A stretch of 64,000 nt of DNA from Fructobacillus papyriferae (GTDB lineage: Bacteria > Bacillota > Bacilli > Lactobacillales > Lactobacillaceae): NCBI RefSeq assembly GCF_018437225.1, contig NZ_JAAMFI010000003.1, positions 1 through 64,000 on the forward strand, in the 5' to 3' direction. The notes under the pieces are model-generated. The model saw nothing but the letters and a program-made list of their open reading frames with translations, made no database searches and was not told the origin of the DNA. Positions 26,100-34,500 of the stretch are shown here, piece by piece. Each line of letters starts with the position of its first letter. Position 1 is the first letter of the stretch. Position numbers and translations under genes: made by a program.

Positions 26100-26774
26100 T
26101 TAATTTTCCCGATAGATTGCCTCGCCCGTATTACCAACCAGCAAGACATCGCAGACGTCGATGAAGAGTCCGTGCTCAACCACGCCCGTGAGTGACTTCA
26201 AATCATCAGCTAAGCCAGCCAAGTCGTCGACCCGAGCAATATCGATGTCGATGATGTAATTGCCGGAATCGGTTGTCAAATAATTACCGTCTTCTTGTTG
26301 ACGGTAGACTGGCTTTAGATCCTGTTCTTTCAGATAGTTGTAAACGTGGTGCACGCCAAACTTAACCACCTCGACGGGCAGTTTGTAGGAACCAAGACGG
26401 GGGTGGCGCTTGGATGAATCAACCACCCAAATGTTTTTCTGCGAGTTCATCGCCACGATCTTTTCGAAAAGGAGGGCGGCCCCGCCGCCCTTAATGCCGT
26501 TTAGGTCGGGTTCGACTTCGTCGGCTCCGTCGACCGTGACGTCGATGCGGTCAACGGCGTCGATGTCGACCACCTTTAGACCAAAGCCAAGCGCTAACTG
26601 CTGCGTTTGACCAGAAGTGGCCACGCAGGTAATATCCATGGATTCTTCGTGGGCTTTTTTGGCCAAGAGATCAATAAAAATGGAAGCGGTCGAACCGGAT
26701 CCCAGGCCCACGATGGCCTGATTAGGGATCAAATCAACGGCCATTTGAGCAGCTTTTACTTTATGGTCATTCAT
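26100..26774 (-). CDS. rpiA: ribose-5-phosphate isomerase A
   Basis: 224 residues. Motifs GLGSGSTASIFIDLL (phosphate binding), DGADEVEPDLNGIKGGGAALLFEKIVA (active site) and KLPVEVVKF are all present. It interconverts ribose-5-P and ribulose-5-P in the cytosol. GGAGG precedes the ATG, and an extended -10 (TGCTATAAT, minus strand, 26812-26820) lies in the gap shared with the divergent ribokinase. With phosphoketolase and rbsK it lets ribose enter the heterolactic route. Confidence 0.95.
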   Translation of the reverse strand: MNDHKVKAAQMAVDLIPNQAIVGLGSGSTASIFIDLLAKKAHEESMDITCVATSGQTQQLALGFGLKVVDIDAVDRIDVTVDGADEVEPDLNGIKGGGAALLFEKIVAMNSQKNIWVVDSSKRHPRLGSYKLPVEVVKFGVHHVYNYLKEQDLKPVYRQQEDGNYLTTDSGNYIIDIDIARVDDLAGLADDLKSLTGVVEHGLFIDVCDVLLVGNTGEAIYREN

Positions 26775-26842
26775 GATAAATCCTCCATTAAAAAGTCAGT
26801 CACTAACTTCTATTATAGCAGACAGTATGGGCTTCCTTCGAT

Positions 26843-26870
26843 GACTTTGCTCATTTTTACTGTCAAAGTC
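26843..26870. promoter_or_regulatory. inverted repeat between rpiA and rbsK
   Basis: GACTTTG (26843-26849) and CAAAGTC (26864-26870) form a perfect 7-base inverted repeat centred between the two divergent promoters. It could be a shared operator; no candidate regulator is adjacent. Confidence 0.35.
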
Positions 26871-26929
26871 GGCTATTTTTAGTAAAATAAAGGGTGATAG
26901 TAACGTTGTCAGACGAAAAAAGGATGACT

Positions 26930-27865
26930 ATGAAAAAGCAAGTAACGATTGTCGGTTCCACCAACCTGGACCGCGTGACCCGTGTGCCTCGTTTGGCTCA
27001 GTCGGGGGAAACTTTATCAATCGCCCAGCACCAAGAAGAGGTCATGGGCGGAAAGGGCCTAAATCAAGCAGTCGCCGTCGCTCGTTCTGGCGCCAAGGCG
27101 AATTTTATTACCAAGGTCGGTGCGGATTTTGATTTAAGCGCACAAGTAAAGGAAGAAAACCTGAATTTGGCTTATGTTTTACACTCGGACAAATTCCAAA
27201 CGGGTCAGGCCTACATCACGGTTTCAAAAGCGACTGGGGATAACATCATCTACGTTTATGAAGGCGCTAACGGGGATCTGTCAGCCAAAGATATTTGGGA
27301 CCAAAAAGAAGCACTGCAAGGTTCTGATTTTTGCTTGACACAATTAGAGATTCCGCTTGAAACCGCTTTGACGGCTTTTAAAGAAGCCAAAAAAGCAGGC
27401 GTAACAACCGTTCTCAACCCCGCTCCCGTACCCGATCAAGAAGAATTGCCCAAATCTTTACTTCAGCAAACTGATTTGATCATTCCAAATGAACATGAAG
27501 CGGCCTTGATTTCGGATATTCCAGTGACGGACCGCGCTTCGCTGATAAGTAACGCTGAATTTTTCTTTGACCTTGGGTTACAACATGTCTTGATCACGCT
27601 TGGCGACAAGGGGGCTTTCTACAAAGCTAAAAACGGCAAAGAGGTGATGGTTTCTGCCATCAAAACCACAGCAATCGACACAACGGCTGCTGGTGATACC
27701 TTCATCGGGGCCCTATTGTCTCGCCTCTTACCTTCCTTTGAAAACATTGAAGGGGCGATCCGTTATGCCGTCGCCGCCTCATCGATCACAGTGGCGTCAG
27801 CTGGGGCCCTGCCATCGATTCCAAAAGAAGAAGCAGTGTTGTCACAATTACCGAAGACGAATTAA
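26930..27865 (+). CDS. rbsK: ribokinase
   Basis: 311 residues of the PfkB fold. The N-terminal signature GGKGLNQAVAVARSGA (about residues 41-56) and the C-terminal DTTAAGDTFIGALL (catalytic Asp) are clear. It phosphorylates ribose to ribose-5-phosphate. ATG 26930 is chosen because AGGA lies five bases upstream; ATG 26924 is two codons earlier. It is divergent from rpiA, the next enzyme in the pathway, and four bases ahead of a small unknown gene. No ribose transporter is in the window. Confidence 0.92.
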   Translation: MKKQVTIVGSTNLDRVTRVPRLAQSGETLSIAQHQEEVMGGKGLNQAVAVARSGAKANFITKVGADFDLSAQVKEENLNLAYVLHSDKFQTGQAYITVSKATGDNIIYVYEGANGDLSAKDIWDQKEALQGSDFCLTQLEIPLETALTAFKEAKKAGVTTVLNPAPVPDQEELPKSLLQQTDLIIPNEHEAALISDIPVTDRASLISNAEFFFDLGLQHVLITLGDKGAFYKAKNGKEVMVSAIKTTAIDTTAAGDTFIGALLSRLLPSFENIEGAIRYAVAASSITVASAGALPSIPKEEAVLSQLPKTN

Positions 27866-27869
27866 GATT

Positions 27870-28199
27870 ATGAAGATTGAGCGATTAAAACTAATTCGAC
27901 GCGATTATTGGGTCTCCTTGCAGGCCATTGAGTGGGAAGATGAACGAGGTTTTCTGGCTAAAGAACCGGAGGCGCCTGTCTTAGATTACCGCGTGCTTTG
28001 TTTTTCATATGACGATTATTTAGTGATTGATTGGGGAAAGGCTTATCCTGGGCCAAACCCGTTGAACCTGACCATGCGGCAGATGACGAATGAATCGATT
28101 TGGAATCTGGAACAAACACACGGCATCATTCGTTTTGAAACTGCCGGTAAGCGGGATCGGGCCATTTACAAAGTGACGATTAACACCGTGCGGTCGTGA
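27870..28199 (+). CDS. small protein of unknown function downstream of rbsK
   Basis: 109 residues, soluble, acidic and aromatic, with no signal peptide or membrane segment. It begins four bases after the rbsK stop without a good ribosome binding site, so it is probably translated by coupling. I do not recognise a family. The sequence reads as a compact beta-rich protein (RVLCFSYDDYLVIDWG and GIIRFETAGKRDRAIYKVTI). The longer frame open from 27693 lies inside rbsK and is not used. Confidence 0.6.
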   Translation: MKIERLKLIRRDYWVSLQAIEWEDERGFLAKEPEAPVLDYRVLCFSYDDYLVIDWGKAYPGPNPLNLTMRQMTNESIWNLEQTHGIIRFETAGKRDRAIYKVTINTVRS

Positions 28200-28279
28200 A
28201 TAGCGCTAGCGCGCTTGTCTTTACACGCGCCCTTGCGAGCAGGTGTTAAAACGAGTAAGCTTAGATTGAGGTTAAAAAC

Positions 28280-28903
28280 ATGAAGAAAGTACTATCATTT
28301 ATTTGGAATTGGGTAGTGCCGATCGCGATTGGCGTGATTGCCTACTTACTCATTACCACTTTTTGGATTAATATCGTCACGATTAATGGCGATTCAATGG
28401 ATCCAAACCTGCTCGACCAGCAAAAGGTGGTTGTCCAAAAAACGCAGAATCTAAAACGCGGGGATGTCGTTGTCTTTGACGCTCGCGAAGAAGATCCACG
28501 AATTAAGGCGGGGAACAAGGACTACGTTAAGCGCGTGATTGCGGTTGCTGGTGACACGGTTCAATATAAGGACGGCACGCTTTACGTAAATGATAAGAAG
28601 GTTGATCAGTCCTTTATTAGCACAGACGAGCAAAATGCCGGAACGGCTTCATCCTTTGGTTCTTCATGGTCGCTTCAAAGTCTGTCATCAACTGGCTTGT
28701 GGAAGCAAGATGATCAGAATAAGTCGGTCGTGCCAAAGGATTCTTACTTCGTCTTAGGAGATCACCGTTCGGTGTCAAACGATTCTCGTTACTTTGGCTT
28801 TGTCTCAAAGAAGCATGTAGTCGGAAAGATTCACGTCCCATTCTGGTATTCGACGACGGTTAAGGACAATATCGCAAAAGAAAACCAACATTACTTCGCC
28901 TAA
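28280..28903 (+). CDS. lepB: type I signal peptidase
   Basis: 207 residues. One N-terminal membrane helix (residues 11-31) anchors an extracellular catalytic domain. The nucleophile serine is in GDSMDPN (near residue 40), the general-base lysine in YVKRVIAVAGD (near residue 90), and GDHRSVSNDSR is box E. It cleaves signal peptides of exported proteins. GAGG precedes the ATG. It lies directly upstream of the WxL-type secreted proteins but has its own terminator. Confidence 0.94.
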   Translation: MKKVLSFIWNWVVPIAIGVIAYLLITTFWINIVTINGDSMDPNLLDQQKVVVQKTQNLKRGDVVVFDAREEDPRIKAGNKDYVKRVIAVAGDTVQYKDGTLYVNDKKVDQSFISTDEQNAGTASSFGSSWSLQSLSSTGLWKQDDQNKSVVPKDSYFVLGDHRSVSNDSRYFGFVSKKHVVGKIHVPFWYSTTVKDNIAKENQHYFA

Positions 28904-28933
28904 GTGACACATTTGTCATATTGAGCTAAGATC

Positions 28934-28970
28934 AAAAGCAGTGCTTTTTCTAAAAAAGTGCTGCTTTTTT
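28934..28970 (+). terminator. terminator after lepB
   Basis: AAAAGCAG ... CTGCTTTT stem with a second inner A/T stem and a T6 tail. Confidence 0.82.
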
Positions 28971-29030
28971 ATATTTATAAACCCCTTTATAACAGGACTT
29001 TTAACCGTACGCTTTAATTATACGGAAGCC

Positions 29031-29086
29031 TTGACAACTTCTCTTCATCGTTTTACAATTATTACCGTTGTAACACAATTGTAAAA
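29031..29086 (+). promoter_or_regulatory. strong promoter of the WxL-type cluster with a 36-bp palindrome
   Basis: TTGACA (29031-29036), 17-base spacer, TACAAT (29054-29059), close to consensus. TTTTACAATT (29051-29060) and AATTGTAAAA (29077-29086) are perfect 10-base inverted arms; the left arm contains the -10 box. Because the left arm lies upstream of the transcription start, it is a DNA palindrome rather than an RNA hairpin and is a good candidate for a repressor site. Confidence 0.75.
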
Positions 29087-29098
29087 GAGGATGAAGAT

Positions 29099-29701
29099 AT
29101 GAAGAACTTTACGAAGTTGAACTTGGCGGTCGCAACTTTGTTGACAGCGGGAGCTTTGGCACCAGTATCAGCATTTGCGGCGGATAATACGGTCGAAACA
29201 AACGATACGGAGAACGTTCAAAAGATCACGGGTAACACTAAGATTACGTTTGAAGGAACGGACGGGGCCTTGACCTTGAATCAGGTACCGAACTTTGACT
29301 TTGATAACCACAAGTTATCCAAGTCATATGACACTTTTGAATCAAAGAACGGTGGAACGGTGAAGGTTACTGATTTGACCGGATCTGGCAAGGGTTACTT
29401 CGTTACCGCCAATGCCTCCGATTTGACGAACAATGGCGCTACTCTGCAAACCAAGTCCTTTAACTTCACGGCGGCGAACTCAGCGGTTGATGAAGCAACT
29501 AAGGGGCAAATTACGGGATCAACGGATACGCCGATCTTCAAAACGACGACAAAGATTGTCGAAGGAAACGCTGATGCAACGGGTACGTTGGAATCAGGAG
29601 CGACTTCCGCCAAGCTGACGTTGAGCGGTAACAATGTCAAAGCCGGAACATATACCGGAACGATTGATTACACATTAAGTAACGGGCCACAACAGTCTTA
29701 A
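29099..29701 (+). CDS. WxL-family surface protein lacking the tryptophans
   Basis: 200 residues. A signal peptide ends near AFAA (residue 28). The mature part follows the WxL domain plan: VPNFDFDNHKLS, then VTDLTGSGKGYFVTA at the first WxL position, and the C-terminal YTGTIDYTLSNGP at the second. Both tryptophans are replaced by tyrosine and the protein contains no tryptophan at all. WxL domains bind peptidoglycan non-covalently. It leads a three-gene cluster with a DUF916-type anchor and a large surface protein, and a terminator directly after it should give extra transcript of this gene alone. The ribosome binding site is AGAGGATGAAG. Confidence 0.83.
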   Translation: MKNFTKLNLAVATLLTAGALAPVSAFAADNTVETNDTENVQKITGNTKITFEGTDGALTLNQVPNFDFDNHKLSKSYDTFESKNGGTVKVTDLTGSGKGYFVTANASDLTNNGATLQTKSFNFTAANSAVDEATKGQITGSTDTPIFKTTTKIVEGNADATGTLESGATSAKLTLSGNNVKAGTYTGTIDYTLSNGPQQS

Positions 29702-29707
29702 AGAAGT

Positions 29708-29733
29708 CGGGCAGAACTTTCTGCCCGTTTTTC
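29708..29733 (+). terminator. partial terminator inside the WxL-type cluster
   Basis: CGGGCAG / CTGCCCG with a six-base loop and TTTTTCTTT. It sits between the first and second genes, which have no other promoter between them, so it probably trims read-through. Confidence 0.78.
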
Positions 29734-29767
29734 TTTCTGTGTGGTATTAAGAAAGGGGAAAGGGCAC

Positions 29768-30901
29768 ATGAAAAAATTATCTGTCCTCCTAGCCTTTTTG
29801 GCTGGGTTAATTTTTTATGGGAATCGGGCGGTATCGGCAAACGATACGGACTCCCAGTTTGACGTTGCGCTTGTTAAAAACGACCGACAACGTGATACGA
29901 ACAACAGCTGGTTTGATTTACAGCTGAATCCAGGTGAAAGCACAACCTTAACGTTAAAGGTATCAAACCGAAGCAAGCAATCCGCTACCTTTGATGTCAT
30001 GGCCACCCAGGCGCAGACTGGCAGCAACATGCAAATGATTGCTGAAAAGTCGATTGGTGAGGCCCAAAAAACGGTTATTCCCGCCTTGCAGCAAGGAAAT
30101 AACATGTTAACGGTTAAAAACAGCGCGACAACGATCGCAGCTGGTGAGACGAAGGAAATTACAGCGACCGTTCACATGCCAAGCAAGGCCATCACGGGTT
30201 CTTGGCTGGGCGGTATCCACATTCAAAAACGAGTGACGAATGGAAACAGGGCATCGAATGGGTATACCAATCGATTCAATTATTTGGCCTATGTTCAGTT
30301 GTCGAATACGGATGCAGTGACCAAAGCTTCTTTGTCACTGAAAAAGGTATCCTATCAGATCAAAAATCAAGCCGGTCTTTTGAATATTAATTTGCAAAAT
30401 GATCAGGCCGGCTATGTTGGAAACGCTAGCTCCAAAGTGATCGTTCGCCAAAAAGACGATAACAAGGACGTGCTGACATACAATCAAAATAACCAATCAA
30501 TTGCCAATGGGTCTAATTTCACCTATCAAGTCCCAACGGATTCATTGAAGGCTGGTAAAACTTATGTCGCTGATATTACGATTCACGACAATAAGAACAA
30601 TCTGACTTGGCACTTTGAAAAGGAATTCAGCGTTTCAGCTGTTTTGCCTGTGACCGGCTGGGCAGAATCGAGTCCGTTGACTCGTGATTATCACTGGCTT
30701 TGGTGGCTCTTGTTGTTACCAGTGCTTGCGCTGCTGATCTTCTTCTGGCGTCGAAACAAGAAGATGGTGGATATCATCGAAATGGTCGCCGGAACGCGAA
30801 TTACTCGTCGTGTTTCTTACAAGGTCTATAAGCAAATGGTGAAGGAAGGCATTCCGGTTTCGATTGCTAAAAATCGCAGTAATCAAGACAACGCTCGCTA
30901 A
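29768..30901 (+). CDS. DUF916/DUF3324 membrane-anchored protein of the WxL cluster
   Basis: 377 residues. A signal peptide (about 1-24) precedes two immunoglobulin-like domains of the DUF916 and DUF3324 type (FDLQLNPGESTTLTLKVSNRS; SWLGGIHIQKRV), then one membrane helix (HWLWWLLLLPVLALLIFFW) and a basic cytoplasmic tail of about 55 residues. In other LAB these proteins bind peptidoglycan and WxL partners and hold the complex at the surface. ATG 29768 has AAAGGGGAAAGG upstream; the frame open from 29741 is longer. Confidence 0.88.
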   Translation: MKKLSVLLAFLAGLIFYGNRAVSANDTDSQFDVALVKNDRQRDTNNSWFDLQLNPGESTTLTLKVSNRSKQSATFDVMATQAQTGSNMQMIAEKSIGEAQKTVIPALQQGNNMLTVKNSATTIAAGETKEITATVHMPSKAITGSWLGGIHIQKRVTNGNRASNGYTNRFNYLAYVQLSNTDAVTKASLSLKKVSYQIKNQAGLLNINLQNDQAGYVGNASSKVIVRQKDDNKDVLTYNQNNQSIANGSNFTYQVPTDSLKAGKTYVADITIHDNKNNLTWHFEKEFSVSAVLPVTGWAESSPLTRDYHWLWWLLLLPVLALLIFFWRRNKKMVDIIEMVAGTRITRRVSYKVYKQMVKEGIPVSIAKNRSNQDNAR

Positions 30902-30925
30902 TAAGTTCTGAAAGGAGGGCGCACA

Positions 30926-32740
30926 ATGAAAAAGCTATTGATGATTTTAGCTGCTTTGTGTGCGCTTTTTTTGTTGAAAGAAGGGCGTGTTTCGGCTGAT
31001 TCGAACAGCTATAATGTCTATTCTTGGGCCGATATGTATACGGCTTACCAGAATGCACCGGATCAATCGACGGTTGTGTTAAATGTGAAGCAAGACATTG
31101 TTGGTGATGAAGCGGCCTATAAGGGGCAAGAAGTAAGCGAAGGCAAAAGTGTGACGATTAAAGGAAACGGACACACCCTTTTCTTTGGTCGCTATGCCAA
31201 TAATCCGACCAAAGGGACGGCAGTGTCTGCAGGGGCTGCAAAGCATTCTGGTTTCTATACTTCTTCTGACAAGGTGAGTGAGCAAACTACTCTTCGGCTT
31301 GAAAACGCCGTTTGGATTAACAGTATTAACTATGGCCTTTTTGAAGTGGATAAAGACGCCGCGGCCACAACCGTTTATCAAAACGTGACGGAAATGAATG
31401 GTGCTTTGGACAACGGTGGGACGCCAATCATGAATCGAAAGGGGGCCATTGCCTTTTATGGCAACAACACGTTCAACATCACGGGACAAGTGTCTAAAAA
31501 CTATGGCTCGGGAGCCATTGACACGAATTCATTTGGTAAAAAGGCAACGGGAACCTTGGATGATACGAACTGGATTCAGGGTGCCAATAACATAGCGATT
31601 TATGATGGGTCGACAACCGTCAATAACAATTCAACCTATCAAAAAACGCTCTATCATTACCAATCAAGTGATCTAGATGCCAGTCTGACAGTTAAGAAAA
31701 AGGCCAAGCTCTATTGGAATTATGGTACGGCCTGGTTTTTAGAACAAGAAAAAGTACGGTCAAAGACTTGGAATTTAGAGGATCAGTCCACCTTTATTAT
31801 TAACGGAACGGCCAATACCGCGAAATCTTCTGGGTATGCTTTTGGTTTTTCTAACGAACAAGCCAATTGGACCATTAATCTTGATAATCGGGCGCAGCTC
31901 GATGCGACAATTGGCGGTTCGTTCAATTTAGGAACGTCATACACCAACCTTTTTAATGTCTCAGACAATGCTGACCTTAGTTTAAACAATGTTAGCAAAA
32001 CGACGCGAACCTTTCAGGGCGGATTTGGCTCCGGTGGTGGCATTAGTATGAGTGATTCGGCTCACGTGCTCTTACGGGGCGGACAGCAAGTCTATGACAC
32101 ACTATCCTACGTTTTCTTAAATGGCCAAGGACTCCCCCTTTCTGTTTCTAAAAATTACGATGGAACGGATGCTAAAAAAGAAGAGGCTGCCGCCGGAAAC
32201 GCTGCGATTAGCCGAATGAGTTTTTTTAATTATACGAGTCGAATCTATTCATACAGTACACAAGAAGCGATTAAGAAAGCCAAATACATCGAATTTGGCA
32301 TTGCGACCCCTAAGATTTCACTGACAAGTACTAAATTAGATCGTGCTTTTCGTTTGGGAAGTTCTGATTTGCCAAGCAGTTTTGGTTGGTCAAAGCTTAT
32401 TTCAGCAGAGGATTCCATGAACTTTACGGTTAATGCCAACAAGAGTCTATCAGATGCCTCCGTCCAGGTCGCTATTAAACAGAACAATCAAAAAGGAATT
32501 GTTTCTTATTATTGGAAAGATAACGAAGGAAATGAAACCGCCCTATCGGATACGCCGACGACAGTTTGGTCGATGAGCCGTAGCCAATATCAAACGACGG
32601 GCCAGGGGACTTTCTTGGGGTATACAGCCAACTTTGATCAGGACCATGGTTTATTAATGAAGACGACCAACCAATTAAAGGGCGGCACCTATGATGGGGC
32701 CACCATCGATTATACGTTGAGTAATGGGCCGACAAGTTAA
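30926..32740 (+). CDS. large WxL-like surface protein with beta-helix-type N-terminus
   Basis: 604 residues. A signal peptide (about 1-24) is followed by a long repetitive region typical of right-handed beta-helix or pectate-lyase-like folds (VTIKGNGHTLFF, NRKGAIAFYGNNTFNITGQ). The last 15 residues, GGTYDGATIDYTLSNGPTS, match the end of the first cluster protein, so it carries the same tyrosine version of the WxL tail. It is presumably displayed on the wall through the DUF916 protein; ligand unknown. GAAAGGAGG precedes the ATG. Confidence 0.82.
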   Translation: MKKLLMILAALCALFLLKEGRVSADSNSYNVYSWADMYTAYQNAPDQSTVVLNVKQDIVGDEAAYKGQEVSEGKSVTIKGNGHTLFFGRYANNPTKGTAVSAGAAKHSGFYTSSDKVSEQTTLRLENAVWINSINYGLFEVDKDAAATTVYQNVTEMNGALDNGGTPIMNRKGAIAFYGNNTFNITGQVSKNYGSGAIDTNSFGKKATGTLDDTNWIQGANNIAIYDGSTTVNNNSTYQKTLYHYQSSDLDASLTVKKKAKLYWNYGTAWFLEQEKVRSKTWNLEDQSTFIINGTANTAKSSGYAFGFSNEQANWTINLDNRAQLDATIGGSFNLGTSYTNLFNVSDNADLSLNNVSKTTRTFQGGFGSGGGISMSDSAHVLLRGGQQVYDTLSYVFLNGQGLPLSVSKNYDGTDAKKEEAAAGNAAISRMSFFNYTSRIYSYSTQEAIKKAKYIEFGIATPKISLTSTKLDRAFRLGSSDLPSSFGWSKLISAEDSMNFTVNANKSLSDASVQVAIKQNNQKGIVSYYWKDNEGNETALSDTPTTVWSMSRSQYQTTGQGTFLGYTANFDQDHGLLMKTTNQLKGGTYDGATIDYTLSNGPTS

Positions 32741-32742
32741 GT

Positions 32743-32778
32743 AAAAAAAGAGCACCCTTTCAGGGTGCTCTTTTCTTT
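32743..32778. terminator. bidirectional terminator after the WxL-type cluster
   Basis: AAAAGAGCACCCT / AGGGTGCTCTTTT with a TTC loop and A/T runs on both sides. Confidence 0.9.
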
Positions 32779-32780
32779 AG

Positions 32781-33272
32781 TTACTTCTTTTTCTTGAAAG
32801 ACCACCAGTGTTTCTTTTGGTCTTCTTCCATTTCGATGCGCTGAACACGCGAGGTTACTTTGTCCAGTTGAGACAAAGTTGCCATCTGAAGGTGCTGTTG
32901 CTGATCGACTGTGGTCTGCGTCTTTTCTAAGTTGCTCTCCGCCTTTTCTAGAGAAGATTTCAACGTAGCGATGTGTTCCTGGCGATCCTCTAGTTGTTGA
33001 TCTTTGTATCCCAATTGGGATTCTAAAAGCTGGAGCTTCATCTTCAGCACTTCAATTTCGGCTTCGGTTTCAGCATTTAAAGAGCCTAGATAAGCGTTCT
33101 TATCGGGTTTTAACGCAGCCAAATCCTCTTCAGTATAAGTGCCGTTCAAGTCGATGCCGCGCAGCTTGGCTCGGTGGAAGAGTGTCTCACGTTCGATTCC
33201 AAGGTAGAGCAAGAGCTCTGCGGTTGATCCGAAAGTGTAGTAATCAATCATGTTTTCGCGTTTGACTTTCAA
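32781..33272 (-). CDS. HTH and coiled-coil protein of unknown function
   Basis: 163 residues. The N-terminal 55 residues look like a DNA-binding helix-turn-helix (STAELLLYLGIERETLFHRAKLRGI). Residues 65-145 are a heptad-like coiled coil, and the tail is lysine-rich. The layout resembles DUF536-type proteins often seen next to replication or partition genes, but no such genes are here. I place the start at the TTG at 33272 because GGAGG lies seven bases before it; the ATG at 33287 overlaps that site and has none of its own. Confidence 0.6.
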   Translation of the reverse strand: MKVKRENMIDYYTFGSTAELLLYLGIERETLFHRAKLRGIDLNGTYTEEDLAALKPDKNAYLGSLNAETEAEIEVLKMKLQLLESQLGYKDQQLEDRQEHIATLKSSLEKAESNLEKTQTTVDQQQHLQMATLSQLDKVTSRVQRIEMEEDQKKHWWSFKKKK

Positions 33273-33484
33273 CTGAAAAACCTCCATTTATTTGAAAGAA
33301 AGAATTCTTTTTCAAAGTCGAATGCGGTGAAAACAGGGGGCTGTCTTCGCCATCCAATACTCTATTATACCAAAAAGACGGTGGTTTCGGGCTTTTCTAA
33401 GCCATTTTGGCAGTCAGTGCACGCTATTTTTTCTGTCTTTAGAAAAAGTGATATGATGAAAGGAGTAAATAAAGGAGTGACCGC

Positions 33485-33919
33485 ATGCTTGCAACAATTA
33501 TTTTTAACGCCCTTTGGGTCGGCTTTTTAGGAGGAATTTTAGCTTCCTTGGTTCGTATTGGTTTTCAACAGCTTTTTCGAACGGAGGAGGCCAAAAAGAC
33601 GGAGGCCCTGTCCATTGGCGGTGGGGTCTTCCTTGACTTCAGTCAGGCGGCCTTTGTGATTGGTTCAATCATCTTAAGTATCGTCTTTATTATCTGGGCC
33701 AACTACGATGCGACGATTACGCAGGGGTCCGGTATGGTTTGGGGCTTCATTGTCTGGGTTGGCATTGAGCAAGTCTATCAGGTAGCCAAGAAAAAGCACC
33801 CATTCTTTTGGCATCTTCCTTGGCAGAAAACAGCGGTCGAAATTGTTGGCTTTCTCTTGTGGGGGTGGACCATGTATTTGGTGGCGATCGGATTGCCAAT
33901 TTCGGGTGTTTATTTCTAA
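33485..33919 (+). CDS. small membrane protein of unknown function
   Basis: 144 residues with four predicted membrane segments (residues about 5-25, 55-75, 80-97 and 118-140). AAGGAG lies nine bases upstream and a TGATATGAT extended -10 at 33449-33457 gives it its own promoter; a terminator follows. The TrpP or DUF3021-like layout is not distinct enough to name it. No partner is visible. Confidence 0.7.
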   Translation: MLATIIFNALWVGFLGGILASLVRIGFQQLFRTEEAKKTEALSIGGGVFLDFSQAAFVIGSIILSIVFIIWANYDATITQGSGMVWGFIVWVGIEQVYQVAKKKHPFFWHLPWQKTAVEIVGFLLWGWTMYLVAIGLPISGVYF

Positions 33920-33928
33920 TCGTAAAAG

Positions 33929-33959
33929 AAAAGATCGGCTGAAAAAGTCGATCTTTTTT
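33929..33959 (+). terminator. terminator of the small membrane protein gene
   Basis: AAAGATCG / CGATCTTT stem with imperfect centre and T6. Confidence 0.8.
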
Positions 33960-34119
33960 ATACAATTTAATTCGCTTTGTCTTAACTCATGAAGGTTTGG
34001 AATAAAACGAACGGCCGTTCGCCTTTTTGCTGTTAAAAGCCCGTATGTCTGGGTATAATAAAGGCGACAGAAAAGATGAAGGAGGAAATCAAACAAGTAA
34101 CCATGATAGGAGGAGAGTA

Positions 34120-34437
34120 ATGGTTCTTGTACATCCCGCAACAATCGAACACTTTGATCACAAGTGGATGGAGACATCCTTCCGCCAAGACGTTCAAGAG
34201 GAGGTGGCGAATCGCCTAAAAAAAGCGCGCCTGATTCATGGCTATTCACAAACGCAAGTGGCCGCGAGTCTGCATTTATCCCAATCAGCGATTTCAAAGT
34301 ATGAATCTGGGCTTGTAATGCCCGACTTGCTCGTTTTACTGACTTTCTGCCATTTGTATGGTCGGGAATTCTCGAGCTACTTTGATTGTCCTTTTTTCCG
34401 AATGCATTTAGAGGGGCTTCCGCCAACAGGCATTTAA
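34120..34437 (+). CDS. XRE-family transcriptional regulator
   Basis: 105 residues. The helix-turn-helix (SQTQVAASLHLSQSAISKYESG, about residues 44-65) is of Cro/CI type. It carries a 25-residue N-terminal extension and a short C-terminus without an effector domain. ATG 34120 is chosen for the AGGAGGAGAG site before it; an upstream frame from 34027 spans its promoter (TATAAT 34054-34059). It is convergent with the fused ABC transporter. Targets are unknown. Confidence 0.8.
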   Translation: MVLVHPATIEHFDHKWMETSFRQDVQEEVANRLKKARLIHGYSQTQVAASLHLSQSAISKYESGLVMPDLLVLLTFCHLYGREFSSYFDCPFFRMHLEGLPPTGI

Positions 34438-34442
34438 ACAAC

Positions 34443-34493
34443 AAAAAAGTCGCTTAAGATCATTGATGGCAATGACCTTAGGCGACTTTTTAA
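34443..34493. terminator. bidirectional terminator
   Basis: A long imperfect stem AAAAAGTCGC...TCATT / CAATGA...GCGACTTTTT flanked by A and T runs. It serves both the XRE gene and the convergent ABC transporter. Confidence 0.85.
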
Positions 34494-34500
34494 TGCGCTT

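Noticed and set aside
33674-34444. 256-codon minus-strand frame across the small membrane protein and XRE genes
   Set aside because: Spans two plus-strand genes with good start sites, a promoter and a terminator; its composition is not protein-like.
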